NCBI GenBank assembly: GCA_003116975.1
Contig: BGKB01000093.1
Coordinates: 186,001-250,000 of the forward strand
Direction of reading: 5' to 3'
From: Aurantiochytrium sp. KH105
Lineage: Eukaryota; Sar; Bigyra; Thraustochytrida; Thraustochytriidae
Length of the DNA stretch: 64,000 bases
A program made the position numbers and the translations under genes. The notes beneath the pieces are model-generated. The model saw only the letters and a list, made by a program, of their open reading frames with translations. It was not told where the DNA came from and made no database searches. Below, piece after piece: positions 60,913 through 64,000 of this stretch. Positions within the stretch are counted from its first letter, which is position 1. The number at the start of each line of letters is the position of its first letter.

Positions 60913-63900
60913 CCGTGGCCGCGTTGGCGGCTGCGGACACGGGCAAAGCTATCTTTTCGACCTCAGCCCAGTCCAGCCCAGCACTGCAGTGGCCATTTTC
61001 AGTCGGAGGAAGCTTGCTGTGATGAGGCAGGCAGGCACGTTTCGAGGCGATGATGAAGATGATGGATGATGACGACGACGATGACTCGAGGCGACGCCGA
61101 CCGTCCGCGCCGTGTGCAAGAAGAATGAACAAATGTAAGAAGAATGACACTCATTCCATTCATCATTGTTGTGAAAGAATTGTTCGGCTTTTGCGGCTGC
61201 GGCTGATCGATCAACGCCGATGAATGAGTAAGTGAGCCGAGACGCCGTCGCTCCGCTCCGCGTTACCGCTCCGACGAGATCACAAGAATTCCGTTTCCTT
61301 CCTGCCCCCACTGCCACACGCATCGTGATCGTAAAAGTCAACCAACGTGGCGAATCAGCCTGGAGTTGCCTGGTGGCAAAAAGTGGTGGCTGGTTCGCCA
61401 GCGAGCCTCTGCGCGATGGCGATACCGCGCACACGGCGCGTTGCGACGTTGTACTACGCACGCAAACGCACACGCCCTCTGCAGAGGCAGCTGCAGCTGC
61501 AGCTGCCAACTGCTGCTGCTGCTGCTGCTGCCACTCTCGAGCGATGATGCCCAAGATTGCGGTCCGCGGGGGCCAGGCTGGCGGGCGACCCGGGATGCGA
61601 GCTCGAGCCATCGATAGCGAACGAGACAGACGTCAATCAATGTGCACGGGACAGCCAAGCTGCCTGTCGGAACAGCCTAGTATCCTATTCATTAAGCGTG
61701 CAGCAGCAGCAGCAGCAGCAGCAGCTGCAGATGCTGAGATGATGCTCGAAGGATCCTGGCGAGTTTCATCCAGATTTCGCGATGCGGGGCCAGCGCCACG
61801 CGTGCACACCTTGATGGAAGTACACACGCCGATGTCAAGGGACTCTTGGAACCTGCTTGCTGCTGCCGCACCTGGCTGCTGCAGGCAGACCTGCTGCAGC
61901 CAACACAGCAAGCAAGCGAGGAAGCCGCTGCCGCTGCCGCAGGCCGATGCGAGCGCGCGTGCACAAGGACTCGGACGCAAAGGGCGGGCCGTGTCCGTGT
62001 CCTGGCTGCACCCATCTGCCTGTCTGTCTGCCCGCTGGCGCAGCCGGTGCAGGCGCGGCCATGCACACGCACGTGCCGCAAGGCGTGCGTGCATACATGC
62101 TATACTGCTACTCCCGTGGTATTATAAATCGTCTGCATCTATCTATCTGCCTGCTTTTGCTTGTCCTAAATGTAAAAGACGAGGCAGGAAGGGGAGAGAA
62201 GGGGTGTGCGCGCGCGTGTGGGCGGGTGTGGGGTGTGTGGGTGTGTGTTGTCACAAGCGCGTGCTCGCCCTCTGCGGCCTCCTCCTCCTCCACCTCCCTT
62301 CCCTAACCGTGCACCGCGTCGCGCCGCCTCACACAGTCGAGCCTCCTCGCGCGTACATTCGAGCGGCAGCGGCATGCGGCTTGCGGGCGATCGCCGCTGC
62401 CGCGAGCGCCGCTCTTCCGAAGGCGTCCAAGGCGCAGGCGTTTCTTTGTTTGCTTGTTCCATCGAGCAGCATGGAGAGGGAGAGAGAGCCTGCGGCCAGC
62501 TGGCTGTGCAGGCGTGGATGGACGCTCGCGCGCACACGCTCACACACGCGCTCTGCACACGCACTCTCGCACACGCATAAGTTTAGATAGAGGTCATGGG
62601 GAAGCGCAGGGGACGCACGCGCAGCGTCCCGTGGACGGCGAGTGTCCTGTGTGCAGAGAGCCGTGGCCGCGGAGAGAACGAGCGTTTGTTTCTCAAGCTC
62701 GATCGCTGCGACCCTTTTCTTGATGGACTGTGAGCGAGTGATCGAGTGATCGATCGATCGATCGCGCAGCGTGTGCACGCGTACGTCCAATCTGTCCGAG
62801 ACGCGGACGGGGCGGAGAGGAGAGGAGGAAGACCGACGAGGGCTGGGCGGGGCTCGATCGATCGATCGCTTGACAGTGAAAAAGCGTCGTGCACTTGGAC
62901 GATCGCTTCACTACCAAATCGATCATTCTTTCATTTGGCGCGCGAGACAGGGAGAGTTGCTTATGCCATGGATGGTTATTTAGCTTCGTTCGGTATAGTT
63001 CGCCTCGGTTGACTTCCCCTTCCTTCCTTCTTTCCTTCCTTCCTTCCTTCCTCGTCATACCTCTATACTTTCCTTTCCCCATTGTCAGAGGTCAAAGTCT
63101 GTGTGCAGCGCAGTCTGTGCCTCTCACGCCAGCGATAACTGCGGTCGCGACAGCGGCCTCCGTGCTGCTGCTGTATCTATCCCCGCCGCAGCGGCACCGC
63201 ACGGGCTGCTGTCTGTCTGTATCTTTCCCCCCTTCATTCTTTCTTCTTTCTTCTTTCTTCTTTCTTTCTTTCTTTCTTTTGATATTTCCTTTCTCGCGCA
63301 CCCACTCTCCCCCAGTGCCCCCCTGCGTTGCCTTGCGTCCCGCCGCTTTTTTCTTGCTCCTCTACCTCGCTCCCTCGCGCCCGCCCTCCCTCCCTCCCTC
63401 CCTCCCGCCGAGCCTCCCCGGCCGCGCCGCGCGAGTCCACTCCGGCCGGCTCCACGCGGCGGGCGAGTGCGCGCGAGCGAGGGAAGCGCGGCAAGATGGC
63501 AAGCAAGATCCGGCCGGCGAAGTGGATTCGTGGCCGGATCCTCCGTGTTGTGCAAGGAGTGAATGTCACTCATGCGCGAGAGTGAGCGAGTGCGTGCACA
63601 GCTTAGCTTAGCTTAGCTTGCTTCCCGCGCCTCGCACTCCACTCGACAGCGGCGAGCGTGCCGGCCGGCCGGCTTCCGGCGCCGCGCGGGCGGGCCGCGG
63701 CGGCCCGGGAGGAGAGGCGTAGGCCGGTCGCGGGGGCCGCGCGCCGCTCCCGCCCCTCCTCGAGTGGGATGATTTGCAGCGAGCGCGAGAGCTCACCTCG
63801 CTGTCGCTTGGATTCTTTTTTTCATCTTTCTTTCCTTTTCTTTCATGAACTTTTTTCTACTTCCACCCGCTTCGTCCCTCCCCAGCGCCCCCCCACGTCC

Positions 63901-64000
63901 TCTGCGGCCCGCGCCCCCGCCTGCAGTCCCCGCGCGGCAGTGGGACGAGGCCGGCGCGTCCCCGATGGCCCCTCTGGGCCGCGATGGGGCGGCGCGCCTC
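60913..64000. other. Low-complexity intergenic DNA to the right edge
   Basis: No gene is supported. The region has (gct)n/(cag)n runs (61490-61530, 61702-61730), (tctatctg)-like stretches near 62140, (gt)n at about 62215-62255, (ttcc)n at 63020-63050, (cttt)n at 63238-63280, (ccct)n at 63388-63412 and (ttagc)n at 63602-63622. An ATG at 63496 with a good context (ggcaagATGG) opens 29 codons rich in Arg/Lys and could be a first exon of a gene beyond the window. Confidence 0.45.

Noticed and set aside
61232-62590. Plus-strand frame of 452 codons
   Set aside because: It opens with GTG, is Cys/Ala/His-rich low-complexity sequence and shows no domain.
63496-63585. Short ATG frame of 29 codons with a good start context
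   Set aside because: It is too short and has no homology; it could be a first exon but cannot be supported without sequence beyond the window.
63602-63622. Telomere-like repeat (ttagc)n
   Set aside because: It has too few copies, is internal, and differs from TTAGGG; it is one of several pentanucleotide runs.
1-64000. tRNA or rRNA genes, retroelements or virus-derived genes
   Set aside because: I saw no T-loop-like GTTCGAATCC boxes in a tRNA context, no reverse transcriptase, integrase or capsid motifs, and no long terminal repeats.

Overview
The window looks like nuclear DNA from a unicellular, flagellated, GC-rich eukaryote. Most genes are single long reading frames with few, very short GT-AG introns (about 58-95 nt where they can be placed), and intergenic DNA is rich in simple repeats. 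A CatSper-type flagellar channel subunit and a phosphoglycerate kinase with a mitochondrial-type presequence point to a stramenopile, most likely a thraustochytrid-like labyrinthulomycete. This assignment is inference. There are no bacterial operons, tRNA or rRNA genes, CRISPR arrays or recognisable transposons.

Layout. 0-5 kb: an open frame running off the left edge, a six-exon LRR membrane protein in which four repeats are each exactly one 69-nt exon, an RNA polymerase III subunit RPC9-like gene, and an RWD-domain protein. 5-13 kb: a very large SRPK-type kinase interrupted by a 24-N assembly gap, and a CRAL-TRIO lipid-transfer protein with a membrane hairpin. 13-21 kb: two duplicated families, a tandem pair of 7TM receptor-like proteins and an inverted pair of GNAT-PhzF fusions. 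21-31 kb: a coiled-coil protein, PGK, a MutY glycosylase with a PIP box, a UIM plus degenerate EEP/sphingomyelinase-like protein, and a TAZ zinc-finger protein. 31-38 kb: about 7 kb of repeat-rich DNA with no convincing large gene and one possible small spliced ORF. 38-49 kb: the CatSper subunit, a SAMHD1-like dNTPase, and a TIR-STAND-WD40 NLR-like protein. 49-61 kb: an ANK-WW scaffold, a mitochondrial tandem FKBP, an EF-hand/B-box protein, and an F-box-JmjC-APH-kinase triple fusion. 61-64 kb: low-complexity DNA.

Most genes are unrelated housekeeping or signalling functions. Three points stand out. The NLR-like TIR-STAND-WD40 protein sits beside a SAMHD1-like dNTPase on the same strand, which could be a protist innate-immunity pair. 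The F-box-JmjC-APH protein joins three enzyme or adaptor modules in one chain. The CatSper subunit implies a flagellar calcium channel. Several genes have ankyrin/WW, EF-hand/B-box or CatSper features that fit a flagellated life stage.
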